Program-made: the position numbers and the translations under genes
Notes under the pieces: generated by a model
Databases searched by the model: none
Told to the model about the DNA's origin: nothing
What the model saw: the letters and a program-made list of their open reading frames with translations, nothing else
Source of the DNA: Treponema sp.
GTDB lineage: Bacteria; Spirochaetota; Spirochaetia; Treponematales; Breznakiellaceae
Reading direction: 5' to 3'
DNA: 12,445 nt
NCBI GenBank assembly: GCA_031275035.1
Contig: JAISPH010000135.1
Span: 1-12,445, forward strand
Part shown: piece by piece, positions 1 through 6,115 of the stretch
Position numbering within the stretch: the stretch's first letter is position 1
How the letters are laid out: every line of letters begins with the position of its first letter

Positions 1-43
1 GGGTATCGTCGATCCGCAAGGTATGGATATTATGCGTGTCCAT
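1..43 (-). CDS. possible 5' end of an unidentified minus-strand gene (partial)
   Basis: Reading leftward, an ATG at 43-41 opens a frame that runs off the window, giving MDTHNIHTLRIDDT. A G-rich stretch lies directly before the ATG, too close to be a good ribosome binding site. The frame also overlaps the inverted repeat at 20-46. Fourteen residues are too few to recognise a family. It may be the start of the next gene after hemW or simply chance. The plus-strand frames are also open here, so the direction cannot be settled from this sequence. Confidence 0.18.
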   Translation of the reverse strand, partial: MDTHNIHTLRIDDT

Positions 44-46
44 ACC
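20..46. repeat. 8-bp inverted repeat GGTATGGA / TCCATACC
   Basis: GGTATGGA at 20-27 is matched by its exact complement TCCATACC at 39-46 across an 11-nt loop. A third copy of the same word, in the first orientation, occurs at 95-102 next to the hemW stop codon. The copy at 39-48 could therefore pair with either flank. The role is unknown. It could be part of a termination structure or an operator-like site. Confidence 0.4.
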
Positions 47-68
47 CCCAACAAACAAATCGTTACCG

Positions 69-103
69 GGTCCAAATCGCCCCAGAGGGGCGGGGTATGG
101 ACC
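69..103 (-). terminator. candidate terminator hairpin downstream of hemW
   Basis: Two nested inverted repeats form one long hairpin. The outer stem is GGTCCA (69-74) with TGGACC (98-103). The inner stem is CGCCCC (78-83) with GGGGCG (87-92) around a 3-nt loop. It starts 11 nt past the hemW stop. Read on the minus strand, the DNA after the hairpin is only moderately T-rich (about 51-65) and has no clean T run. It may be a weak intrinsic terminator or an mRNA 3'-end stabiliser. Confidence 0.45.
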
Positions 104-114
104 CGCAGGCGGAA

Positions 115-1365
115 TCAGGACAGTTCCTCAAAGGCGTCCAGCAGAAAGGGGTTCAGCCACAGGAGCCCCTCTTTGGTAAGGGCCGTCTTGTCTCCGGCGG
201 CAAGGCCGCGCCGCCGCCAGGCAGCAAGGGTGGCGGGAATAAGTGCTTCCACCTCCACGGAAAAGCGCCGGCGGAAGAGATCCCGGTCCGGCCCTTCAAC
301 ATAACGGAACCCCATGAGAAAACTTTCCTTTATCAGCGCGGGGGAGTCCAGTTCTTCCGTCAGGCCGGCGGGCGGGCGGAAAGCCGGCGTAGCGGCGGAC
401 GCGCCGGCCTTTACGGAAGCAATGTAGGCGTCCACATCGGCGGCGGCGGTATAGCGCCGGCCCGTACCGGACGCATCGTCGATGATGGTTCCCGAAGCCG
501 CCGGCCCCAGACCCAGCCAGTTTTCCATGCGCCAGTACCGTATATTATGGGCCGACCGTTTTCCGGGAAGGGAAAAATTGGATACTTCGTACTGACCGTA
601 TCCGGCCCGCTCCAGGGCGTCCCGCCCGGTAAGCCAGAGCCGGTCCGCGGTTTCCTCATCCGGCAGGGCCGGGACGGCGGATCTTCCCCGCAGGCTCAGG
701 GGGGTCCCCTCCTCTACCGTCAGGGCATAGAGGGAAACATGGCCCGGATTGAAGGCTAGGAGCCTTTCAACATCCTTTAAAACAAGCGCCGCCGTCTGAC
801 AGGGCAGTCCCGTGATAAGGTCCGCGGAAAAACTGCCGCCGTAGTATTCCGCGGTCAGGGCAAGCTTTTCCGGGAGCAGCCTTCCGTCCCCCGTCCGGTG
901 CACGCTACGGCGGGAAGATTCGTAAAAAGTCTGCACCCCCAGGCTTATCCTGGTTACACCAAAGTCCCGGCAGGTCCGCAGGAAGGCCTCGTCCAACGAT
1001 TCCGGGTTGGCCTCCACGGTAAATTCCAGGGGAGGGGACAGCATCGGCATAAGCCCCCCCAGCAGGCGGGTCATGCCGGCGGCGCCCAGCAGCGACGGCG
1101 TGCCGCCCCCTATGTACAGGGTGGGAACCCGGAGGAACCGCTCCGTCCGGGGAGCCTCCTCCGGGAACAGGGAGCCCCGCCGATCCGGTCCGTTTTCGGA
1201 ACGGCCAAAGCGGGCCAGGGTCCTTTCGGCGTCAATGAGCAGCGCTTCAATAAAAGCGCCGGTAAGGCGGTCCCGCTGTTTTTCGCCGGGCGCCGTCGAA
1301 TAGAAATCACAGTAATCGCAGGCCCCGGCGCAGAAGGGAATGTGGATGTAGAGGGAAGCTTCCAC
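115..1365 (-). CDS. hemW: HemW-type radical SAM heme chaperone (formerly called HemN-like oxidase)
   Basis: This 416-residue protein has the radical SAM iron-sulfur motif CxxxCxxC at C12, C16 and C19, in the context CDYCDF. That matches HemW; true HemN has a fourth nearby cysteine (CxxxCxxCxC). The GGGTP motif that contacts SAM is at residues 86-90. It is followed by VEANPES, the SLGVQ-type strand, and the late HNIRYW / LGLGPAASG block typical of HemW. The C-terminus carries the usual LTKEG-type end. In the known family, HemW binds heme and delivers it to target proteins; it is not a coproporphyrinogen dehydrogenase. The start is GTG. An AGGAG ribosome site overlaps the lepB-1 stop, and the gap to that gene is 14 nt, so the two are almost certainly co-transcribed. 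A charged segment at about residues 54-78 looks like a lineage insertion. The substrate in this organism is unknown. Confidence 0.92.
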   Translation of the reverse strand: MEASLYIHIPFCAGACDYCDFYSTAPGEKQRDRLTGAFIEALLIDAERTLARFGRSENGPDRRGSLFPEEAPRTERFLRVPTLYIGGGTPSLLGAAGMTRLLGGLMPMLSPPLEFTVEANPESLDEAFLRTCRDFGVTRISLGVQTFYESSRRSVHRTGDGRLLPEKLALTAEYYGGSFSADLITGLPCQTAALVLKDVERLLAFNPGHVSLYALTVEEGTPLSLRGRSAVPALPDEETADRLWLTGRDALERAGYGQYEVSNFSLPGKRSAHNIRYWRMENWLGLGPAASGTIIDDASGTGRRYTAAADVDAYIASVKAGASAATPAFRPPAGLTEELDSPALIKESFLMGFRYVEGPDRDLFRRRFSVEVEALIPATLAAWRRRGLAAGDKTALTKEGLLWLNPFLLDAFEELS

Positions 1366-1379
1366 GGCCCCGCCGGCTC

Positions 1380-2093
1380 CTAGGGCTGGCCCAGGCGGGT
1401 AAAGGGCCAGTACCGGAAAACCGCCTTGCCGGCGATCTGGTTCAGATCAACCGGACCCCAGGTCCGGGAATCGTTGGTATTGCTCCGGTCGTCGGAGAGG
1501 AGAAAACATTCATTATCGCCCAGGACAACGGGGTCCATGTTTCCTGAAAAAGGAATCGACTCATCCCAGAGGGCGGGAACCTGGGGTATGATGGGGGTAT
1601 AGGATCGATCGGCAAGTTCAAATTCCGTCAAATCGTAGATCTCCCCCGCGGGTTTTACCTTGAGGACAAAATTGATCATCGAGATCTCGTCTCCCGGCAG
1701 GCCTATTACCCTTTTAATAAAAAGACGCCCCCCCGGATCGTTCAGGCTCAGGCGCTGCAGGGTAAAGAAGCGGATCAGGCTGTCCAGGATTCCCGAAAAG
1801 ACCCCCCCCCGCTTGCCCCGGTCCAGATCCACCAGAACGACGTTTCCCCGGCGGAAGGGACTGTCCCTGGAATCGGAAAAAAAACGCTGCAACCGGTAGG
1901 AAAAAAAGATAAGCCTGTCCCCGGAGTACAGTCCCGGCTGCATGGTTTCATTTTCCAGGACCACCATAAAGAAAAAAGCGGAAATAATCGTATAGAGGAT
2001 AAAAAAGGCCCCGAACCAGATCAGTATCCACCACAGCTGATGGCGCCGGCTTTTTTGAGCGGCATAAGAATACTTTCGCCACTTGCTAAACAT
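1380..2093 (-). CDS. lepB: signal peptidase I paralogue with catalytic Ser replaced by Thr
   Basis: This 237-residue protein has one membrane segment at about residues 20-45 after a basic N-terminus. The S26 signal peptidase boxes then follow in order. The first box reads ENETMQPGL where the family has SGSMxPTL, so the nucleophile position is T50 (codon ACC at 1944-1946). The general-base box KRVIGLPGD is intact, with K127. The last box reads SDDRSNTNDSRTWG instead of GDNRxxSxDSRxxG, so the serine that helps position the lysine (E. coli S278) is T206. The family cleaves signal peptides on the outer face of the cytoplasmic membrane. With Thr as nucleophile this copy may be slow, specialised or inactive. 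It lies 56 nt after lepB-2 and 14 nt before hemW in the same direction. The start is ATG with a weak upstream AGGA. A run of nine G (C on the plus strand, 1802-1810) lies inside the gene. Confidence 0.85.
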   Translation of the reverse strand: MFSKWRKYSYAAQKSRRHQLWWILIWFGAFFILYTIISAFFFMVVLENETMQPGLYSGDRLIFFSYRLQRFFSDSRDSPFRRGNVVLVDLDRGKRGGVFSGILDSLIRFFTLQRLSLNDPGGRLFIKRVIGLPGDEISMINFVLKVKPAGEIYDLTEFELADRSYTPIIPQVPALWDESIPFSGNMDPVVLGDNECFLLSDDRSNTNDSRTWGPVDLNQIAGKAVFRYWPFTRLGQP

Positions 2094-2149
2094 GATCCTG
2101 CCTTGTTGCCGTCAAGGGGCCCGCCGGAAAAGCAAAGCCGCATTCCGGC

Positions 2150-3130
2150 CTACCGTATGGGTCTAATCCGCCCCAGGGGCCAGTAGATCAGCGCCCCCTT
2201 GCCAAGCACCTTTGATTCCCGTACCGGCCCAAAGTAACGGCCGTCCTGGGAATTGTCCCGGTTGTCCCCCAGGGGAAAGATCCGGCCTTCGGGGATGTAC
2301 CAGCCCAGGTTAAACCTGGCCAGATCCATCCCGTAGCGGCTGTCGTGGGGGTTGGCCATGCGCATGATCTCCAGCCGTTTCCGTGCCCGGGTGATAAAAT
2401 CGGTATACCGGCCCTGTTCCCCGGCGGCGGCGCTGAGGTAGGACGGCGGACTCAGGCCCAGGGCGCTGTAGCCGGAGATCTTCCCGGTGGCTTCCAGGGC
2501 GGGATAGTCCGCCGGATCCACCAGGCGGCTGATATGGTGGTTCATGTTCCGGGCGGCGACATATTCCCCCTCGGACACCCAGCGGTCCTCCCCGGCAAAG
2601 CGGATGCTCAACTCCCCCCGGCTGCTGACAAAATGGTCTCCCCCCATACCCACCGCCCGCTTTATCAGGAAATGGGCCTTGGGCTCCCCCGATTCGTCCC
2701 GGTCTATATCCACCAGGGAGAGGGTAAGCATATAGATAATACGCTGGGCGATGTCAAAGGCGGGACCCCGGGAAATATACGCGGGGTTTTCAAAGATGAT
2801 AATATCGTTCCGTTTGGGCCGGACGGGACTGGGAAGCTTCGCCGTTCCCGGCAGCAGCTCCGGGCCGTAGATCGCCTTGTTGACAAAGATCCGGTCCTTG
2901 ATCAGCAGCGTATCGATCATAGACCCCGAGGGAATCTGGTATGCCTGAAAGAGATACTGGTTGATGAGGAGTACCACCCCGGCGGCCCAGAGAAAGGCCT
3001 CTATCCAGTCGAGGACGGGATTCTTCCCCTGAAGCTTCTCCTTTTTGATGCGCCGGATCTTCTTTCTATAGGTAAGACAGGCCTCGGTAATCTCCTGAAG
3101 CCTGTCTAAAAAACCGGTTTGAGACGTCAT
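2150..3130 (-). CDS. lepB: signal peptidase I, canonical catalytic dyad
   Basis: Counted from the ATG at 3130 this is a 326-residue S26 protease. It has a basic, possibly coiled N-terminal stretch (about residues 8-35) and one membrane segment (about 40-62). The nucleophile box IPSGSM follows with S70. The lysine box LIKRAVGMGGD has K157. The C-terminal box LGDNRDNSQDGRYFGPV precedes the end. The family removes signal peptides from exported proteins. The loop between the lysine and GDN boxes is long, giving a protein larger than a typical compact enzyme. The usual proline after SGSM is replaced (SGSMIDTL). An in-frame TTG at 3166 would add 12 residues. It lies inside the divergent -35 region and has no ribosome site, so the ATG is preferred. 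This is the first gene of the likely lepB-lepB-hemW operon. It is probably the housekeeping enzyme, given the altered active site of its neighbour. Confidence 0.9.
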   Translation of the reverse strand: MTSQTGFLDRLQEITEACLTYRKKIRRIKKEKLQGKNPVLDWIEAFLWAAGVVLLINQYLFQAYQIPSGSMIDTLLIKDRIFVNKAIYGPELLPGTAKLPSPVRPKRNDIIIFENPAYISRGPAFDIAQRIIYMLTLSLVDIDRDESGEPKAHFLIKRAVGMGGDHFVSSRGELSIRFAGEDRWVSEGEYVAARNMNHHISRLVDPADYPALEATGKISGYSALGLSPPSYLSAAAGEQGRYTDFITRARKRLEIMRMANPHDSRYGMDLARFNLGWYIPEGRIFPLGDNRDNSQDGRYFGPVRESKVLGKGALIYWPLGRIRPIR

Positions 3131-3137
3131 GGTTAAG

Positions 3138-3166
3138 AAGTTACCACGAAGGGGCTCCGTTGACAA
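3138..3166 (-). promoter_or_regulatory. candidate promoter for the lepB-lepB-hemW operon
   Basis: On the minus strand, TTGTCA (3166-3161) is followed after 17 nt by TAACTT (3143-3138). A TGn extended -10 element sits directly before the second hexamer. The -10 matches the consensus at only three of six positions. The expected start of transcription falls at or next to the lepB ATG at 3130, and there is no Shine-Dalgarno sequence. The -35 box overlaps that of the opposite promoter. Confidence 0.4.
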
Positions 3167-3188
3167 GTAACGGAGGGGGGCCTATAAT
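3160..3188 (+). promoter_or_regulatory. perfect-consensus housekeeping sigma factor promoter
   Basis: TTGACA at 3160-3165 and TATAAT at 3183-3188 are both exact consensus hexamers, separated by the ideal 17 nt. The expected +1, about seven bases after the -10, coincides with the A of the ATG at 3195. The mRNA would then have no 5' leader. The GGAGG at 3172-3176 looks like a ribosome site but lies inside the promoter spacer, about 18 nt from the ATG. Confidence 0.8.
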
Positions 3189-3194
3189 GCCGCC

Positions 3195-4691
3195 ATGTTT
3201 GAAAAACCTCCCCCGGAAACCCTTCCTGAAGACCGGGTCCATTTGAAACCTTTTTTAGGCATACGCCCCGGAGTTTATCTGGCCCTTCTCTACGGGGTTA
3301 TTATCCTTTTTGCCCTTTTTATGCTGCTCCTCTACCCGGGAATATCCCGGCCGGGCAGCGTCCTGGTTTTCGGCTCCGAGCCCCTGGGCGCGGCGGTCCG
3401 GATTGACGGCATAACCATGGGGACCGCCCCCTGCGAGATCTTTGTCCCCCGGGGAAAACGAAGCATTGAATTGGTCCTCCCCGGCTTTGCCCCCTGGAAA
3501 ACGGAACGGGAAATAGGCGGCCGCCTTGCGGGTTCCCTCTTCTTTCCCCGACGGGAACAGCTTTGGGCCGAACTGAGGGCGGAGAACCCCGTCAAAACGC
3601 TGGCGGCGGCGGCGCAGGAGTACGCCGCCTGGTCCTTCGCCGGGGAGCCCACCGTGGCCTACCAGATCCCCCTGATCCTCTCTGAAGGAGCCTACCGGAC
3701 GGGACCGGCCGCGGCGGACCGGGACATACACAGTCAAATGGAAGCTATACTCCGGGGGGCCGCCCGCTTTGCCGTAACCAGGGCCGGGGGGCGGGATCTG
3801 CTGCGGGCAAAGTTCCTGATCGACAACGGAGGCCTCTCCCCTTCGCCCCTGGGCCTGGCCAAATCCGCAGGGGATATACTGGCCTATGTATCCGAAACCC
3901 CCGGAGCGGCGCTTTTGCTTGAAGAACTTCTGGTAAAGAACCGGAGGCAGACGGAAGCTTCCCCGGAGGAGCGGCGTTTCCTGGAATCGGACTGGTTCCG
4001 GGCGGCGGCGGCCGGCCCCGCGCCGCAAAGAACCCCGGCCCTTACCGGAAGGACCATAACCCTGGGCTCCGGCGGAATCCCCGGCGGGGATTCCCTGAAT
4101 TTCCGGGAGCTTGCCGGGGACGGTACGGCGGGGGGCTTCTGGATCTCCGCCGGCATCGTCTCCCGGGAGACTTGGGCGGCCTTTACCGGGGCCCGGCCTC
4201 AGTGGGGAAAGGACAAGACCGGAACCCTTGCCGGGGCGGGACTGGTTACGGAGGACTACCTTGCCTCCTATGATCATCCCCATTATCCCTACCCCGCGGT
4301 CTCAGGCGTTTCCTGGCACGCCGCCCGGGCCTGCTGCGCCTGGCTTACGGAACAGCTTCCCCCCTCCCTGGCGGACTGGGAGGTGCGGCTTCCTACGGAA
4401 CAGGAGTGGGAATATGCCGCGAGCCTTCCCGGCGGGCTTGAACGGATGCTGGGAAGCATGTGGCAGTGGTGCGGCGACGCCTTCGCCCCCCTCAATACGC
4501 TCGCCGCCCCCGGCGAAGCGGCGGAGGCCGTCGGCTCCCCGGAACGGTCCCTCCGGGGCGGCTCCTGGGTAAACCCGGCCAATTCCATACAGGCCGGAAC
4601 CAGGGCCTCCCTGCCCCCGGACGCCTGTTCCCCCTTCGTCTCCTTCCGGCCGGTCATCGCCAAAAAGGCCGCCGCCGGCGCGTCAGATTAA
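3195..4691 (+). CDS. membrane-anchored PEGA and SUMF1/FGE-like domain protein
   Basis: This 498-residue protein has a cytoplasmic N-terminus and one membrane segment at about residues 26-47. A PEGA-type beta domain follows at about 55-105 (LGAAVRIDG, then PRGKRSIELVLPGFAPW). Next comes a less familiar middle part, then a C-terminal formylglycine-generating-enzyme fold from about residue 286. Landmarks of the last domain are RLPTEQEWEYAA (about 398-409), GSMWQWC where the family has GNVWEWC, RGGSW (about 454-458) and a terminal SFRPV. In true sulfatase-activating enzymes two copper-binding cysteines lie just after the GGSW motif. Here that stretch (WVNPANSIQAGTRAS) has none; the only nearby Cys is in PPDACSPF. 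The domain is therefore probably a binding or scaffold fold, not an oxidase. The bulk of the protein would face the periplasm. It is likely translated without a leader and is followed by smpB after 2 nt. PEGA domains are often surface or envelope linked, but a specific role is not known. Confidence 0.85.
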   Translation: MFEKPPPETLPEDRVHLKPFLGIRPGVYLALLYGVIILFALFMLLLYPGISRPGSVLVFGSEPLGAAVRIDGITMGTAPCEIFVPRGKRSIELVLPGFAPWKTEREIGGRLAGSLFFPRREQLWAELRAENPVKTLAAAAQEYAAWSFAGEPTVAYQIPLILSEGAYRTGPAAADRDIHSQMEAILRGAARFAVTRAGGRDLLRAKFLIDNGGLSPSPLGLAKSAGDILAYVSETPGAALLLEELLVKNRRQTEASPEERRFLESDWFRAAAAGPAPQRTPALTGRTITLGSGGIPGGDSLNFRELAGDGTAGGFWISAGIVSRETWAAFTGARPQWGKDKTGTLAGAGLVTEDYLASYDHPHYPYPAVSGVSWHAARACCAWLTEQLPPSLADWEVRLPTEQEWEYAASLPGGLERMLGSMWQWCGDAFAPLNTLAAPGEAAEAVGSPERSLRGGSWVNPANSIQAGTRASLPPDACSPFVSFRPVIAKKAAAGASD

Positions 4692-4693
4692 CC

Positions 4694-5155
4694 ATGGACG
4701 AAGGGATCAAGATCGTCGCCGTAAACCGGAAGGCCCGGTTTGACTATGCCGTGGACGACACCTACGAGTGCGGCATAGAGCTCCTGGGAACCGAGATAAA
4801 ATCCTTCCGGGACGGCAAAATCTCCTTTCCCGACGCATGGGCCGAGGTAAGCGGCGGGGAAGTCTGGCTCCGTTCCCTCAGAATTGCGGAAAATCCATTT
4901 TCATCCATCTTTAACCACGACCCGGACCGGAAAAAGAAGCTTCTCCTCCACCGGGAAGAGATCAAACGCATAACCCGGCGGGTGGATGAAAAGGGCTATA
5001 CCCTGATCCCCCTCTCCTTTTATTTCAAAAAGGGCCGGGTCAAGGTGGAACTGGGACTCTGCAAGGGGAAAAAGAGCTACGATAAGCGGGCGGATATCAG
5101 GGAGCGGGACATCAAACGGGAGGTTTCCCGGGAATTCAGGAACCGCCTGCACTAG
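4694..5155 (+). CDS. smpB: SsrA (tmRNA)-binding protein SmpB
   Basis: This 153-residue protein matches SmpB along its whole length. It begins IKIVAVNRKARFDY and continues with YECGIELLGTEIKSFRDG, the segment that builds the OB-fold face for tmRNA. KKKLLLHREEIKRI and YTLIPLSFYFKKGRVKVELGLCKGKKSYDKR follow, with a basic C-terminal tail ending at RNRLH. In the known system SmpB carries tmRNA into stalled ribosomes to release them and tag the unfinished protein. The ATG at 4694 starts right where the family starts. An open frame extends far upstream into the preceding gene but has no family similarity there. There is no ribosome site, and the 2-nt gap after the upstream stop suggests coupled translation. 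The C-terminal tail is short compared with some SmpB proteins. No tmRNA gene was recognised nearby. Confidence 0.96.
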   Translation: MDEGIKIVAVNRKARFDYAVDDTYECGIELLGTEIKSFRDGKISFPDAWAEVSGGEVWLRSLRIAENPFSSIFNHDPDRKKKLLLHREEIKRITRRVDEKGYTLIPLSFYFKKGRVKVELGLCKGKKSYDKRADIRERDIKREVSREFRNRLH

Positions 5156-5404
5156 CGGGATGACCGCCTTGAACGGGAGCTTGCCCGCCGCTGTTATGTT
5201 GAAGCGCCTGTCCGTATTCTCCGCGCGGTTCGCGGCTGAAGTCTTTCAGTGCGGAAAAAACCGCGCCGGACCAGGCTTCGCCGGTACAAACCCTCACGGA
5301 CAAAAGAAATTGTCGAAGCCCGCCTTCGTGTTCCGCGCGGGGGCGGGCCGGAGGGCCGGTTTCTCCTGCTTCCGTACAGCAGACATAGACGCGGCTGCCG
5401 GGCG
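5156..5404. other. convergent intergenic region, function unassigned
   Basis: About 250 nt lie between the convergent ends of smpB and the FtsB-like gene. No strong terminator with a T run is visible on either strand. Weak structures include GGCTTCG (5274-5280) paired with CGAAGCC (5314-5320), and a small CGAAG/CTTCG hairpin at 5314-5328. On the plus strand an 82-codon frame opens with ATG at 5160, five bases after the smpB stop, and has GC-ending codons like its neighbours. On the minus strand a different frame is open through the whole region (RVYVCCTEAGETG and onward to ALKDFSREPRGEY) but has no convincing start. Neither product is recognised. The region could hold a small gene, a decayed gene or a structured RNA. 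No tmRNA, 4.5S or 6S signature was found. Confidence 0.4.
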
Positions 5405-5408
5405 CTAA
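5160..5408 (+). CDS. doubtful small ORF after smpB, 82 residues
   Basis: The ORF begins with ATG five bases after the smpB stop and ends overlapping the 3' end of the convergent FtsB-like gene. Its third codon positions are rich in G and C, as in neighbouring genes. The product (start MTALNGSLPAAVMLKRL) is basic, has no obvious membrane segment and matches no family known to me. A competing open frame exists on the opposite strand, so it may be a chance product of high GC content. Confidence 0.2.
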   Translation: MTALNGSLPAAVMLKRLSVFSARFAAEVFQCGKNRAGPGFAGTNPHGQKKLSKPAFVFRAGAGRRAGFSCFRTADIDAAAGR

Positions 5409-5860
5409 GCGCCGCCGGAGCGGGAATTTCGCCGTTTTTTAAGGAATTCCGCCGCGCCCAGCAGCAGCAGAACCGCAAAACCGGCGCAGATCGAGCCGAT
5501 CCGCAGAATTTTATTGGACAGCGCCCTGGGATGCCCGGGGCTGACCAGCCGGCCCGGCATGGTCCGCTGCTTCCTAATCCCCCCCAGGCCCACGATGCGG
5601 ACAAAACGTTCATGCGCAAGGCCGTAGCCCAGATCCCGGGCATAGACCGCAATGGTATCCGAATCGTAGCGGAGGGCGTCCATATCCCCTTCAAGCTGGC
5701 GGTTAATCGTTTTTAAGGTTTCCAGGTTCGCCCGCTGTTTGTCCCGTTCCCGTTTAAGCTGGTTATAGGCCGAAATACCCATGGTCCCCGCCGCAATAGA
5801 CAGTGTGGAATAGACCGCCGCCGAGACCCAAAGGGCCGCGAGGTACTTGAAGGCTCTCAT
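5405..5860 (-). CDS. FtsB/DivIC-like septum formation initiator protein
   Basis: This 151-residue protein has the plan of the septum formation initiator family. It has a membrane segment at about residues 5-24, a coiled coil at about 32-65 (YNQLKRERDKQRANLETLKTINRQL shortened: heptads of Leu, Thr and Arg/Glu), then a short region with DLGYGLAHERFVRI. Family members link early and late division proteins (FtsL/FtsQ type complexes) at the septum. Unlike the short E. coli FtsB, this one has a second membrane segment at about 119-139 and a basic, serine-rich tail. Both ends may therefore be anchored, with the tail in the cytoplasm. The ATG at 5860 is preceded by AGG, and it overlaps by one base the stop of a small upstream frame (TAATG). 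A division role is inferred from architecture, not from catalytic residues. Confidence 0.7.
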   Translation of the reverse strand: MRAFKYLAALWVSAAVYSTLSIAAGTMGISAYNQLKRERDKQRANLETLKTINRQLEGDMDALRYDSDTIAVYARDLGYGLAHERFVRIVGLGGIRKQRTMPGRLVSPGHPRALSNKILRIGSICAGFAVLLLLGAAEFLKKRRNSRSGGA

Positions 5861-6045
5861 TACCTAGATTTACGGATTTTTCCGCCCTGTTCTTGAGCGG
5901 GACCGCGTTCCCGCGGGGGTTTCCGCCGGAAACCGTTGACAACGGGAAAAAGCATAGCTAACATCAAAGGTGTGGTATAAGAGGCTGTTCCAATACTAAC
6001 CGGATTTTGGAATAAGCTCATAATATAGTAAAATTTGCGGAGCAT
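5860..6045 (-). CDS. doubtful 61-codon ORF coupled to the FtsB-like gene
   Basis: This ORF starts with ATG at 6045 and stops at 5860-5862, where its TAA shares a base with the ATG of the FtsB-like gene. That arrangement is typical of translational coupling. The first half is hydrophobic and AT-rich in codons (MLRKFYYIMSLFQNP), the second half basic and polar (KPPRERGPAQEQGG). It has no clear ribosome site and no recognised family. It covers the plus-strand promoter at 5936-5964, which argues that the region is regulatory and the frame fortuitous. Confidence 0.2.
   Translation of the reverse strand: MLRKFYYIMSLFQNPVSIGTASYTTPLMLAMLFPVVNGFRRKPPRERGPAQEQGGKIRKSR
5936..5964 (+). promoter_or_regulatory. 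promoter of the acidic-protein / DUF115 operon
   Basis: TTGACA at 5936-5941 is an exact -35 consensus. TAACAT at 5959-5964 matches the -10 at four of six positions, with the ideal 17-nt spacing. Transcription would begin near 5971, giving a leader of about 145 nt before the ATG at 6116. That leader contains TTCCAA (5988-5993) and TTGGAA (6007-6012), a 6-bp inverted repeat over a 13-nt gap that could be an operator. A second, weaker AT-rich -10-like cluster is at 6019-6029. Confidence 0.6.
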
Positions 6046-6115
6046 TCGGTCGATACTTGAAGAAACAGTGCCCTTTCCAACGGCGTCGGGCGGGGTGCTT
6101 TATTGGGAGCGCGTC

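Noticed and set aside
115..1365. Naming the radical SAM gene as oxygen-independent coproporphyrinogen oxidase HemN
   Set aside because: The fourth cysteine of the HemN motif is missing (CDYCDF instead of CxxCxC), which marks HemW.
2345..3109. Plus-strand open frame opposite lepB-2
   Set aside because: Antisense to a gene with all signal peptidase boxes; stop-free only because of GC-rich codons on the other strand.
3255..4283. Minus-strand open frame opposite the PEGA/SUMF1-like gene
   Set aside because: Shadow of a gene with identifiable domains; low-complexity Gly/Pro/Arg product with no start signal.
4460..4693. Upstream extension of the smpB frame
   Set aside because: The extra 78 residues overlap the preceding gene out of frame and do not resemble SmpB, whose family start coincides with the ATG at 4694.
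5156..5404. tmRNA (ssrA) gene next to smpB
   Set aside because: No tRNA-like acceptor with CCA end, no GGTTCRA arm and no tag-peptide reading frame could be found.
6035..6115. TTG start extending the acidic protein by 27 residues
   Set aside because: No ribosome site precedes the TTG, while the ATG at 6116 has GGGAG at good spacing and begins the part that looks conserved.
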